Positions 12,114 to 19,420 of a stretch of 27,055 bases of DNA are shown piece after piece. Each line of letters starts with the position of its first letter. Position 1 is the first letter of the stretch. The notes beneath the pieces are model-generated. The model had not been told where the DNA came from. It searched no databases and saw only the letters and a list, made by a program, of their open reading frames with translations. The translations under genes and the position numbers were made by a program. Origin of the DNA: a virus; the IMG/VR virus record IMGVR_UViG_3300026512_000050, positions 1-27,055 of that record; one strand, given 5' to 3'.

Positions 12114-12422
12114 TTATACTTTATAAACATTGTAAAAATTCATTTCTTCTATCATTTCAATTCCTCTTGGCTTTCTTATTGATTCACCTAAACTATTTAC
12201 AAATTGTACCGCTTGTGTTCGTACTCCGTTTGCTATATATTTGTAACCGTTTTCGTAAACTTCAACATCCCATTGTAATTCATCGCAACTTGTAAAATTG
12301 TTGTTTCTGTTTCTAGCTTTTTTAAATTTCGGTTGTTCTCTTAATACATTTATGTTCCACATTAGGAAATCTTTAAAAGCTTTCAATTCTTCACTTGTCA
12401 TATCTCTTGATAATTTTTTCAT
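12114..12422 (-). CDS. first gene of the leftward operon, 102-residue unknown protein
   Basis: The first gene after the consensus promoter, with AGGAAGG upstream of ATG 12422. N-terminal helices (MTSEELKAFKDFLMWNINVLREQPKFKKARNRN), a central strand region (ELQWDVEVYENGYKYIANGV) and a C-terminus ending EMNFYNVYKV. No family recognised. First position with a very strong promoter implies early, abundant synthesis. Confidence 0.7.
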   Translation of the reverse strand: MKKLSRDMTSEELKAFKDFLMWNINVLREQPKFKKARNRNNNFTSCDELQWDVEVYENGYKYIANGVRTQAVQFVNSLGESIRKPRGIEMIEEMNFYNVYKV

Positions 12423-12472
12423 TTTTAACTTCCTTCCTATTCGGTTGTCCCTTCGTCCCTTGGCACACTCTT

Positions 12473-12501
12473 ATTATACCGCTGACTTAACACCTTGTCA
12501 A
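12473..12501 (-). promoter_or_regulatory. perfect consensus leftward promoter
   Basis: Read on the minus strand: TTGACA (12501-12496), exactly 17 bases, TATAAT (12478-12473). Both boxes match the sigma-A consensus fully, the strongest promoter in the window. It drives the operon of small proteins starting at 12422. Confidence 0.9.
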
Positions 12502-12526
12502 GAAAAAACTTAACATATTTTTAAGT
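12485..12526. promoter_or_regulatory. operator-like repeats at the leftward promoter
   Basis: The eight-base motif ACTTAACA occurs at 12485-12492 (inside the promoter spacer) and 12508-12515 (just upstream of the -35), 23 bases apart. In addition ACTTAA (12508-12513) and TTAAGT (12521-12526) form an inverted repeat. A third ACTTAACA is at 13274-13281. A protein bound here would block the promoter; the HTH protein at 10034 is a natural candidate. Confidence 0.5.
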
Positions 12527-12655
12527 ATTACAAAACAATTGAGTTTACTCACTCTTTGTATCACTTGAATGTATTAAAATAACTTTATTGATAAATTAAT
12601 AGATAAACTTAAATTAATGTTAGAAATAATCAAGTAAAAAGATTTAAAATAAATA

Positions 12656-12677
12656 AAACGTTGATATTAGAACGTTT
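12656..12677. promoter_or_regulatory. inverted repeat upstream of the late promoter
   Basis: AAACGTT (12656-12662) and AACGTTT (12671-12677) form a perfect seven-base inverted repeat with an eight-base spacer, centred about 40 bases before the -10 box. That is where a dimeric activator would bind for late-gene transcription. Confidence 0.5.
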
Positions 12678-12700
12678 GTCTAGCTTTTATAGTGAATTTG

Positions 12701-12709
12701 TGGTATAAT
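12701..12709 (+). promoter_or_regulatory. extended -10 promoter for the late (virion) genes
   Basis: TGGTATAAT: TATAAT at 12704-12709 preceded by TG at 12701-12702. There is no good -35 box at 16-18 bases, which suits an activator-dependent late promoter. The first late gene starts 25 bases downstream. Confidence 0.6.
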
Positions 12710-12733
12710 ATAGGAAATAAAGAGGGTGATTAA

Positions 12734-12937
12734 ATGAATGATAAAATAAAATTTAAAAATTATGAATTAATTGCAGCAGAATTAAACAAGTTTGATATAG
12801 AAGAAATAAATGAAGCTTTAAACTTAAAATATATGTTAGAGCATGCAATGCAGCATGACATACCTTTTATAAATAATGAAACTTGTATAAGCAGAAAAGA
12901 TATATTGATATTAAAAACAATCATAAAGGGTGATTAA
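12734..12937 (+). CDS. 67-residue protein opening the late module
   Basis: First gene after the late promoter, with AGAGGGTGAT upstream. A helical, acidic protein: FKNYELIAAELNKFDIEEINEALNLKYML, then DIPFINNETCISRKDILILKTI. No motif recognised. Its leader form (GGGTGATTAAATG) recurs before the metallopeptidase-like gene and, with one change, before terL. The stop is immediately followed by the next start. Confidence 0.65.
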   Translation: MNDKIKFKNYELIAAELNKFDIEEINEALNLKYMLEHAMQHDIPFINNETCISRKDILILKTIIKGD

Positions 12938-13261
12938 ATGGAAATTAAAGAAATAAATATTTTAGGTGAAAAATATACAATAGATGAAAGTAAAGAATTA
13001 GAAAATAAAGATGGCCAATGTGATTGGACTACAAAAGAAATAAAAATATGTAATACATTGTTAATAGGTGGTGAAGGAAAGTTAAAGAACCTAGAACTAT
13101 ATAAAAATTCAGTAATAAGACATGAGATCATTCACGCAATATTACATGAATCAGGAATAGATACAATAAATCATATGCATAACGAAGAAACAATAGATTG
13201 GATAGCAAGAATATTTCCTAAAATGTTAAAGATATTTAAAGAACTAGATGTTGAAAATTAA
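12938..13261 (+). CDS. small HExxH putative zinc metallopeptidase
   Basis: A 107-residue protein with the zincin motif in SVIRHEIIHAILHESG: His62, Glu63 and His66 are the expected metal and catalytic residues, and HNEETIDWIA (81-90) offers acidic residues for a third ligand, as in ImmA/IrrE- or SprT-like small phage proteases. A CxW pair and KICNTLL lie before the motif. Homologues of this size are common in Firmicute phages, often near the terminase genes; the substrate is unknown. It starts directly after the previous stop and ends 51 bases before terS. Confidence 0.78.
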   Translation: MEIKEINILGEKYTIDESKELENKDGQCDWTTKEIKICNTLLIGGEGKLKNLELYKNSVIRHEIIHAILHESGIDTINHMHNEETIDWIARIFPKMLKIFKELDVEN

Positions 13262-13281
13262 TAAGTTGCTATAACTTAACA
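13262..13281. repeat. inverted repeat before terS with a third ACTTAACA
   Basis: TAAGTT (13262-13267) and AACTTA (13273-13278) pair across five bases, and ACTTAACA is at 13274-13281, matching the motif at the leftward promoter. It could be a hairpin, a packaging-related site next to terS, or chance in AT-rich DNA. Confidence 0.35.
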
Positions 13282-13312
13282 TAGAAGAGATTAAAACAAA
13301 GGAGGTAACAGC

Positions 13313-13789
13313 ATGAAGAAAAAATTAACAAATAAACAGAAAATGTTTTGTAAAGAATACTTAAAAGACTTAAACGCAACACAAGCAGCAATTCGTGCTG
13401 GGTACTCAAAGAAAACGGCTGAAGTTATCGGTTTTGAAAACTTAAGGAAACCTAAGATTAACGAACAAATACAAAAAGAAATGGATAAACGTTCGGAAAG
13501 AATAAAAATAAATGCAGATGATGTTTTAGAAGGAATATTAAAAGTAAGAGATAATGCGATGCAAGTTACAGATATAATGGAATCAAACGAAAAAGGGGAA
13601 CGCGTTAAAATTGCCGAAGATATGATTGATAGAAACGCAGCATTGAAAGCATCTGAATTATTAGGGAAACATTTAAAGTTATTTACTGATAAAATAGAAC
13701 TAAATGGAACGCTGGAAGTAAAAGACAATTTGACTGATAAAGAACTAGCTGAAAAAATAAAATTGCTCCAAAGCAAAATTAAAGGGTGA
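13313..13789 (+). CDS. terS: terminase small subunit
   Basis: A 158-residue protein of the Terminase_2 family. The N-terminal DNA-binding part is typical: LTNKQKMFCKEYLKDLNATQAAIRAGYSKKTA, then GFENLRKPKINEQIQKEMDKR. The middle and C-terminus (DVLEGILKVRDNA, DRNAALKASELLGKHLKLF) are the oligomerisation helices. TerS rings recognise phage DNA at the pac or cos site and activate the large subunit. GGAGG lies upstream with good spacing, and terL follows after four bases. Confidence 0.93.
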   Translation: MKKKLTNKQKMFCKEYLKDLNATQAAIRAGYSKKTAEVIGFENLRKPKINEQIQKEMDKRSERIKINADDVLEGILKVRDNAMQVTDIMESNEKGERVKIAEDMIDRNAALKASELLGKHLKLFTDKIELNGTLEVKDNLTDKELAEKIKLLQSKIKG

Positions 13790-13793
13790 TAAA

Positions 13794-15578
13794 ATGAATC
13801 TAACTAATTTAAGTAGAAAAGAACAAATAGAATATCTTGAATTGTTAGAAGAAAAAGCAAGACGTCAAAGGAATTTTAAAGAATTTGCATCAGAAGAAAT
13901 ACATATTATAAATAAGAACGGTGAAAGAATTTTGTTTAATGAAAATGAGATTCAAAAAAAAATAAATAAGAAGATAGAAGAACTACAAGCGAAAGGGATA
14001 CCGCCGCGAATAATTGTTTTGAAAGCGCGACAGGAAGGGGTATCAACTAATGAACAAGCAAGAATGATGTATAAAGTGGCTAATACAGAAAATAGAAATG
14101 CTTTAATAGTGGCCCATGATTCAAAAGCGGTAGCGAGTATATTTTCAAAAGCTAAATACATGTATGACAACTTAAAACATAAACCACTTAAAAAAGCATC
14201 CAATTCAACTGAACTTGTATTGTCAGAACCTTCAAACTTTAAAGGATCAGGCAGAGTGTTAAACTCAAAGATAGTTGTTCAAGTTGCATCAGGAAATGGA
14301 ATTGCAAGAGGTGACACATTTCATTATATGCATTTATCAGAGTTCGCATTTTGGGAAGGTAAAGAGAACAACAGCCCTAAAAGACAGCTTGCAGGTGCAT
14401 TGGCATCAGTACCGCGAATAGTTGACTCATGGGTAGTAATAGAAAGCACAGCAAATGGTTTCAATGATTTCAAAGAGTTATGGGATAATGCAACAGATGG
14501 AAATAGCGAATGGACACCGATGTTTTTCGCTTGGCATGACTTCAAAGAGTATGAACAGCAATTTCATTCAGAAGAAGAAAAAGAAAATTTCATCAAGTCA
14601 CTATCTGAATACGAATTGTTTTTAAAAAACGATTTACATTTAAAGATAGAAAAGATTAATTGGTGGCACTTCAAATATAGAGAGCTTGACGAAGACATTG
14701 ACATGATGAAACAAGAATTTCCATCAACACCGGATGAAGCATTTATTGCATCAGGCCGCAGCTTCTTTGATACTCAAATAATTATAAATAGAATTGAACA
14801 ATTAAGAAACATAAAAGAAAACAGATGCAGCATAGAATTTGAATATAAGAATCAGATGATCTTAGACAACACTATTACATTAGACAAAAAGAAATTTGGT
14901 TCGCTTGTAATGTATAAAGACGTTGAAAGAGGCGTACCGTACATACTAGCAGCAGACACAGCGGGCGATGGTTCAGATATGAACGTAGCTTATGTAATCG
15001 ATAACGTAACCGGTGAAGATATAGCATATTTTGAAGTTGACAATGACGAAGTGTTATTTGCAAAACAGATGTATGCGGTAGGTAGATATTATAATAATGC
15101 TCTTGTAGCTCCTGAAATTAATTTCTCAACGTTTCCACTGTTAGAGATACAAAGATTAGGGTATGATAATATATATGTTAGGGAGAGATCACCAGACAGC
15201 TTCACAGGTAAATTGATGGATAAACTAGGTGTTCAAACAAATAAACTTACAAGGCCCGAAATGTTAGGACTGCTTAAAAAAGAAGTTGAAGAAAATCCTT
15301 ATAAATTTAAAAGTAAGAAGTTCTTTGATGAAGCATTAACATTTATTAAGAATGCTAAAGCAAGACCAGAGGCGCAAGCAGGAAAGCATGACGATCATAT
15401 AATGGCCAGAGCAATTGCTATTTTTACAAGGCCGCAGCAATCAACGCGTAAAACTTTGGGACAAATAGAAATAAACTTTGATAAGTTAAGTGATGATAGA
15501 ATAGAAGATTATTATAATTGCAAAGAAAGCATGAGAGGCGAATTAATTAAGCATTGGAAGATGGAGGGAATAATATGA
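13794..15578 (+). CDS. terL: terminase large subunit (packaging ATPase-nuclease)
   Basis: A 594-residue motor protein. The ATPase half has a deviant Walker A, KARQEGVST (77-85), Walker B ending HLSE (180-183) and the coupling motif ESTANG (217-222). The RNase H-like nuclease half has AADTAGDGSD with Asp388, APEINF with Glu441, and KHDDHIMARA with Asp533/534. It cuts concatemeric DNA and pumps it into the procapsid through the portal. Length and motif order fit a full, functional enzyme. Upstream spacing of AAAGGGTGAT is good; it overlaps the next gene by four bases. Confidence 0.96.
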   Translation: MNLTNLSRKEQIEYLELLEEKARRQRNFKEFASEEIHIINKNGERILFNENEIQKKINKKIEELQAKGIPPRIIVLKARQEGVSTNEQARMMYKVANTENRNALIVAHDSKAVASIFSKAKYMYDNLKHKPLKKASNSTELVLSEPSNFKGSGRVLNSKIVVQVASGNGIARGDTFHYMHLSEFAFWEGKENNSPKRQLAGALASVPRIVDSWVVIESTANGFNDFKELWDNATDGNSEWTPMFFAWHDFKEYEQQFHSEEEKENFIKSLSEYELFLKNDLHLKIEKINWWHFKYRELDEDIDMMKQEFPSTPDEAFIASGRSFFDTQIIINRIEQLRNIKENRCSIEFEYKNQMILDNTITLDKKKFGSLVMYKDVERGVPYILAADTAGDGSDMNVAYVIDNVTGEDIAYFEVDNDEVLFAKQMYAVGRYYNNALVAPEINFSTFPLLEIQRLGYDNIYVRERSPDSFTGKLMDKLGVQTNKLTRPEMLGLLKKEVEENPYKFKSKKFFDEALTFIKNAKARPEAQAGKHDDHIMARAIAIFTRPQQSTRKTLGQIEINFDKLSDDRIEDYYNCKESMRGELIKHWKMEGII

Positions 15579-15856
15579 GTAATGCGAATAAGAAAGTTAA
15601 GAGAAGCTATGACAAAATTAACAAAGAGAATCTTGAAGTAAAAAAAATGAATTTCTTCTTAAGAACTGACTTGCAAGAAAGCAGAGAGAAAGAAAGAGGT
15701 TTGCAGATGATTATATACAATCTAATGAAAGCACAAGAACTTGCAGAAATTTCCCTTGATATGGTAGACATGGGAGAATTAGACATCATAGCAAGCAAAG
15801 GCAAAGCGAATGTTAAAATAGGCAAATCGTTATGGGTAACAGAAAATGAAATTTAG
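15575..15856 (+). CDS. 93-residue coiled-coil protein between terL and portal
   Basis: ATG 15575 overlaps the terL stop (ATGA) and has GGAGGG seven bases upstream; an earlier in-frame ATG at 15554 lacks a site. The first 45 residues are basic and helical (KKVKRSYDKINKENLEVKK), then RGLQMIIYNLMKAQELAEISLDMVD and a closing strand (IGKSLWVTENEI). No recognised family; position suggests a packaging or head-assembly accessory protein. Confidence 0.65.
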   Translation: MSNANKKVKRSYDKINKENLEVKKMNFFLRTDLQESREKERGLQMIIYNLMKAQELAEISLDMVDMGELDIIASKGKANVKIGKSLWVTENEI

Positions 15857-15869
15857 GAGGCTGGCACAG

Positions 15870-17837
15870 ATGGCGAAAGCAAAGATAATCGGAGATAAAG
15901 AATCTTTTCAAGCATTAGAACGTATTAGCAAGTATCAAGGTAGATTTGAATCCGCCTGGTCCTCTCATAATATGAGTGAAAAAGACGAATTAGAAAAGAT
16001 ATTTCAAGGTAATAGAGAAGTATTTAGAAATGTAAATAGTACATCAAAAGCTAAAACAAAGCTTGCTAACAATGTATATAATATTGCTTATGAAATATTA
16101 GAAAGCAAAGTTGATAATGTTGTACCGCTTCCAGAAGTTAAATCAAAATTTAGAGGTTGGAACGATCAAGCTAAAATGGTAGAGAACTACATTAAACATT
16201 TAATTGATGAAAGCGATCTCGATTCAATAACTGATTCGAATGAAAGGACAACATATGTACAAGGCTATTCAATCATTGAAACAATTTGGAACCCGGACAA
16301 AAAGCATCATTTAAGACTTGGAGAGATTGAATTCAGGAAAGTACATCCTAAACAATTTATACCGCAGCCGGAAGTATATAGCATTGAAGATATGGACTAC
16401 TTTTTCATAGCAATGCCGGTATCAAGAGAATATTTAGAAAAAAGATATGGCGTTAAGCTAGAAGATGCAACAGAGAAATACCCATCACTGAACAATATAA
16501 ACTCGAAAAACGGTAGTAAATCAAATCAATCTAAAATATTAACTGAAATCACTTGTTATTATAAAGATGAAGACGGGGACGTTGGCCGCTATGTATATGT
16601 AAATGATACAGAATTAGAAGACTTAGAGAAATTTTATTATCGTAGAGGTAAAGTGTGTGGCAGTTGCGGGGAGCCAATGAATGCAACAGATGAATTATGC
16701 ACTTCATGCGGAGGAAAACCAATTGATCAGATACAAGAATTTGAAATAACAACTGAAGACATGAAACTTGAACCTATAGTATATGAAAAAACTGTAAAGA
16801 ACATTGTTATTGATGATAACGGAAAGAAAACAATCAATGAAGAAGTTGAAGAAGTTATTGAAGAAAGAATTGTGCCAAAGGGAACTAAAATTCCATACTT
16901 TGCACCTACAACATACCCGGTATCAATAAGAATAAATACACCAAAAGAGTTTTGTTTTGGAGGATTTAGCGATATTTCAGTAATCATGGACCAACAAGAC
17001 AGCATTAAGAAAGTTTCATCTAAAATGGAAGAAACAATGCTAAAGAGTGGCTCTATAGTAACAGTACCGGACGGAATAAATGCAAAGATTAATAATGAGA
17101 GTTTTCAAATAATTAAAGGGAAAGTACAATTAATTAGTAAAATTGAGGTAAAGAATCTAAAAGCAGACATATCACAAGACACTGAATTTATAGAATTTCA
17201 GAAAAGAAATGCAAAGGATCAAATCGGTGTTACTGACAGTTTTCAAGGTCAAGCAGATACTACAGCACAATCAGGAAGGGCAAAATTAGCGCAGATACAA
17301 CAAACAGAAGGAAGGCTAGCTTCTAGTCACTTAAACAAATATATAGCTTATAGACGTATGTTTTGGAGTTGCTTCGAGTTAATGCTAGCGATGTATGACG
17401 AAACAAGACCATTCATAATGACTGCACCAGATGGAAATGACGATTGGGGAGAATTTAATAAATATGAATTCTTAATGCAAGATAAAGCAGGCGAATGGTT
17501 TTACAATACTGATTTTATTATATCGGCAACACAAGGAAATCAATTACCTTCTGATAAACTTTGGATATTTGAGCAATCAATCGCGATGGCTTCAGCTGGT
17601 ATTATTGATAAAAAGCAACTATTCCAAATATTAGAGAGTTTAAATTATCCGCAAGCATCGCATATATTAAAACAATTTAAGGATCAAGACGAATCAAACG
17701 AATTACAAGACGTAATGTTAATATTAGAAATGTTAAAAAGCATGCCGCCAGAAGAAATGCAAGCGTTCTTAGACATGCCGCCAGAACAACAACTCGATGC
17801 AATCGGTGATATAACTAATATAGAAAATGAAATGTAA
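15870..17837 (+). CDS. portal protein with internal zinc ribbon
   Basis: A 655-residue portal, the dodecameric ring through which DNA enters and leaves the capsid. ATG 15870 is chosen because TTTAGGAGG lies nine bases upstream; an in-frame ATG at 15846 would overlap the preceding gene and has no site. Typical portal features: an N-terminal helical part (SKAKTKLANNVYNIAYEILESKVD), YVQGYSIIETIWNP and the KVHPKQFIPQP segment, a C-terminal half with DSFQGQADTTAQSG and RMFWSCFELMLAMYD, and an acidic end. Residues about 262-281 hold two CxxC knuckles (Cys263, 266, 277, 280), a zinc ribbon inserted in the body. terL precedes it and scaffold follows, as expected. Confidence 0.88.
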   Translation: MAKAKIIGDKESFQALERISKYQGRFESAWSSHNMSEKDELEKIFQGNREVFRNVNSTSKAKTKLANNVYNIAYEILESKVDNVVPLPEVKSKFRGWNDQAKMVENYIKHLIDESDLDSITDSNERTTYVQGYSIIETIWNPDKKHHLRLGEIEFRKVHPKQFIPQPEVYSIEDMDYFFIAMPVSREYLEKRYGVKLEDATEKYPSLNNINSKNGSKSNQSKILTEITCYYKDEDGDVGRYVYVNDTELEDLEKFYYRRGKVCGSCGEPMNATDELCTSCGGKPIDQIQEFEITTEDMKLEPIVYEKTVKNIVIDDNGKKTINEEVEEVIEERIVPKGTKIPYFAPTTYPVSIRINTPKEFCFGGFSDISVIMDQQDSIKKVSSKMEETMLKSGSIVTVPDGINAKINNESFQIIKGKVQLISKIEVKNLKADISQDTEFIEFQKRNAKDQIGVTDSFQGQADTTAQSGRAKLAQIQQTEGRLASSHLNKYIAYRRMFWSCFELMLAMYDETRPFIMTAPDGNDDWGEFNKYEFLMQDKAGEWFYNTDFIISATQGNQLPSDKLWIFEQSIAMASAGIIDKKQLFQILESLNYPQASHILKQFKDQDESNELQDVMLILEMLKSMPPEEMQAFLDMPPEQQLDAIGDITNIENEM

Positions 17838-17890
17838 TGCTCGCAGAGAAAGCGCAAAAATCTCAAATAATAAAACAGGAGGTGAAAGAC

Positions 17891-18040
17891 ATGATGAAAG
17901 GTTATAAAATTTCAAACGCTGGTAGTCAAGAAGCTAAAGCTATTAATAAGCCTAACAAAAGTGGTAAAGGTACTGTTGAAAAAGGTGGAGATTTAAGAGC
18001 TAAAGCATCTAATGTTGGATTTAATAAGAAATCTAAATAG
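17891..18040 (+). CDS. 49-residue basic protein between portal and scaffold
   Basis: ATG 17891, seven to eight bases after GGAGGTG, gives a Lys/Gly/Asn-rich protein (MMKGYKISNAGSQEAKAINK, then GKGTVEKGGDLRAKASNVG). A longer reading from ATG 17837 (TAATG with the portal stop) adds 18 residues but lacks a site; it remains possible through coupling. The low-complexity basic sequence could bind DNA inside the head. Function unknown. Confidence 0.58.
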   Translation: MMKGYKISNAGSQEAKAINKPNKSGKGTVEKGGDLRAKASNVGFNKKSK

Positions 18041-18063
18041 TATATGAAAAAGGAAGTGTAATT

Positions 18064-19002
18064 ATGAAAAGCGCAAAAATGGTAAGTGTCGCTAACTTAC
18101 AAAGCGAAAAAATGGCAGAGGCCGCTGAAATGCCGGCATTTAATTTACAACTTTTCAACGATGACGTTGAACCTAGTGTTGAAACTGATGAAGTGATAAA
18201 TGAGCCGAACGAACTTAATGAACCAGGAACTGAACTAAATGATGATGATTCTGGTAGAAATTTTGAAAAAGATAAAGCATATGCAGAAATGCGAAGAAAT
18301 GCAGAACAATTCAAAAAACAAAATGAACAAATGAATAGTTGGTTCAAAGATCAATACGGTGATGAATTTGGAGTAAATGATTTTGAAAGCTTCACAAAAC
18401 AAATAAGTGAACAAAGAGCAAGAGAAAAAATGGAATCAATTAAAGAAAGAATTGCTGAAGGAGTCGACACAACCAGCGATTTAGAACAATTGATTAAAGA
18501 ATCACCAATATTCAAACAAACTTTATCAGAATTAGAACAATTTAAAAACGCTAGTGCCGAAACAGTAGCAAAGCAACGTGAAAAAGAAGAAATCAATAAT
18601 TTGAATAAAGAATATGGACTTGAACTTAAAAGCTATGAAGATGTAAAGAACTTACCGAACGCAGAAAAAATATTTAAATATGCAGCTGAATCGGGTTTAA
18701 GTGTATCGGAAGCGTACTTTTTAGCAAATAAAGAGGCCATATTGAAAGACGGAGCCGAAAAAGTAAAACAAGACACTATCAATAAGATAGCAGGTAAGAA
18801 CCATATTAAACAAACTGCTAACGGTGGTGGAAGTACAAATATTTCAGCTCCATTATCAGATCAAGAACTTTCAGAATATAGAATTATTATGAAAGATAAA
18901 ACAGGTAAACCATATTCAGACGCTTTATATAGAGAATATGCTTCATTATCAAGAAGCGGTAAAACTCCAAGTATAAAGGCATTGATTAAAAAGTATAAAT
19001 AA
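18064..19002 (+). CDS. capsid scaffolding protein
   Basis: A 312-residue scaffold-like protein. After a short start it has MPAFNLQLFNDD, a motif common at the N-terminus of Firmicute phage scaffolds, then an acidic linker (SVETDEVINEPNELNEPG), long charged helices (YAEMRRNAEQFKKQNEQMNSWF; REKMESIKERIAEG; AKQREKEEINNLNKEY) and a basic C-terminus (SIKALIKKYK) suited to contact the coat protein. It guides coat assembly and leaves or is cleaved before packaging. Order portal-scaffold-decoration-coat supports this. Confidence 0.83.
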   Translation: MKSAKMVSVANLQSEKMAEAAEMPAFNLQLFNDDVEPSVETDEVINEPNELNEPGTELNDDDSGRNFEKDKAYAEMRRNAEQFKKQNEQMNSWFKDQYGDEFGVNDFESFTKQISEQRAREKMESIKERIAEGVDTTSDLEQLIKESPIFKQTLSELEQFKNASAETVAKQREKEEINNLNKEYGLELKSYEDVKNLPNAEKIFKYAAESGLSVSEAYFLANKEAILKDGAEKVKQDTINKIAGKNHIKQTANGGGSTNISAPLSDQELSEYRIIMKDKTGKPYSDALYREYASLSRSGKTPSIKALIKKYK

Positions 19003-19013
19003 AGGAGGCAACA

Positions 19014-19409
19014 ATGTTTAGAATAGTAGGAAGATTGGCAGCAGGATCAGAGCCATATAAATATTTACCAGGCACAGATGCAGAAACATTTACAAGAGGT
19101 GAAGCTTTAGTTATGTCAGGTGGAGCATTAACAAAGTGTGGTGCAACAGTAACACCGCAATATATTTGTAATGAAGATGTAGCAGCAGCAACACCAGCAA
19201 AACAAAATATTTCAGTATCTGTAATCAGAGAAACTGATGAAATTGAAGTAATTGCAACTGAAGCAATAGCTCAATCAGTAGTAGGATCAGTAGTAACATT
19301 ACATACTGACGGTTTAAAAGTAACAGCAACAACAACTAGTGGCGTATTTAGAGTAAAGAACACAGACGGCTTGACACCATCAACAGTTGTCGGCGTATTC
19401 GAACAATAG
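19014..19409 (+). CDS. head decoration/stabilisation-like protein
   Basis: A 131-residue beta-rich protein without signal peptide, directly upstream of the coat gene. The pattern GRLAAGSEPYKYLPGTDAETFTRGEALVMSGG followed by repeated strands (ISVSVIRETDEIEVIATEAI; VTLHTDGLKVTATTTSG) resembles small head decoration or capsid-stabilising proteins. It would sit on the capsid surface. GGAGG is well placed. Family assignment is moderate. Confidence 0.65.
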   Translation: MFRIVGRLAAGSEPYKYLPGTDAETFTRGEALVMSGGALTKCGATVTPQYICNEDVAAATPAKQNISVSVIRETDEIEVIATEAIAQSVVGSVVTLHTDGLKVTATTTSGVFRVKNTDGLTPSTVVGVFEQ

Positions 19410-19420
19410 GAGGTAGTTAA

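Larger units (their letters stand above)
12423..12733. other. divergent control region between leftward operon and late genes
   Basis: About 311 bases with no credible gene. It holds the consensus leftward promoter (12473-12501) with repeats, a GAGTTTACTC hairpin near 12541, a long AT-rich stretch, a perfect inverted repeat (12656-12677) and the rightward -10 box at 12704. I see nothing else supported. Confidence 0.8.

Noticed and set aside
13291-13776. Minus-strand ORF of 161 codons opposite terS
   Set aside because: It is the exact antisense shadow of the terS gene, which has a clear family match and ribosome binding site.
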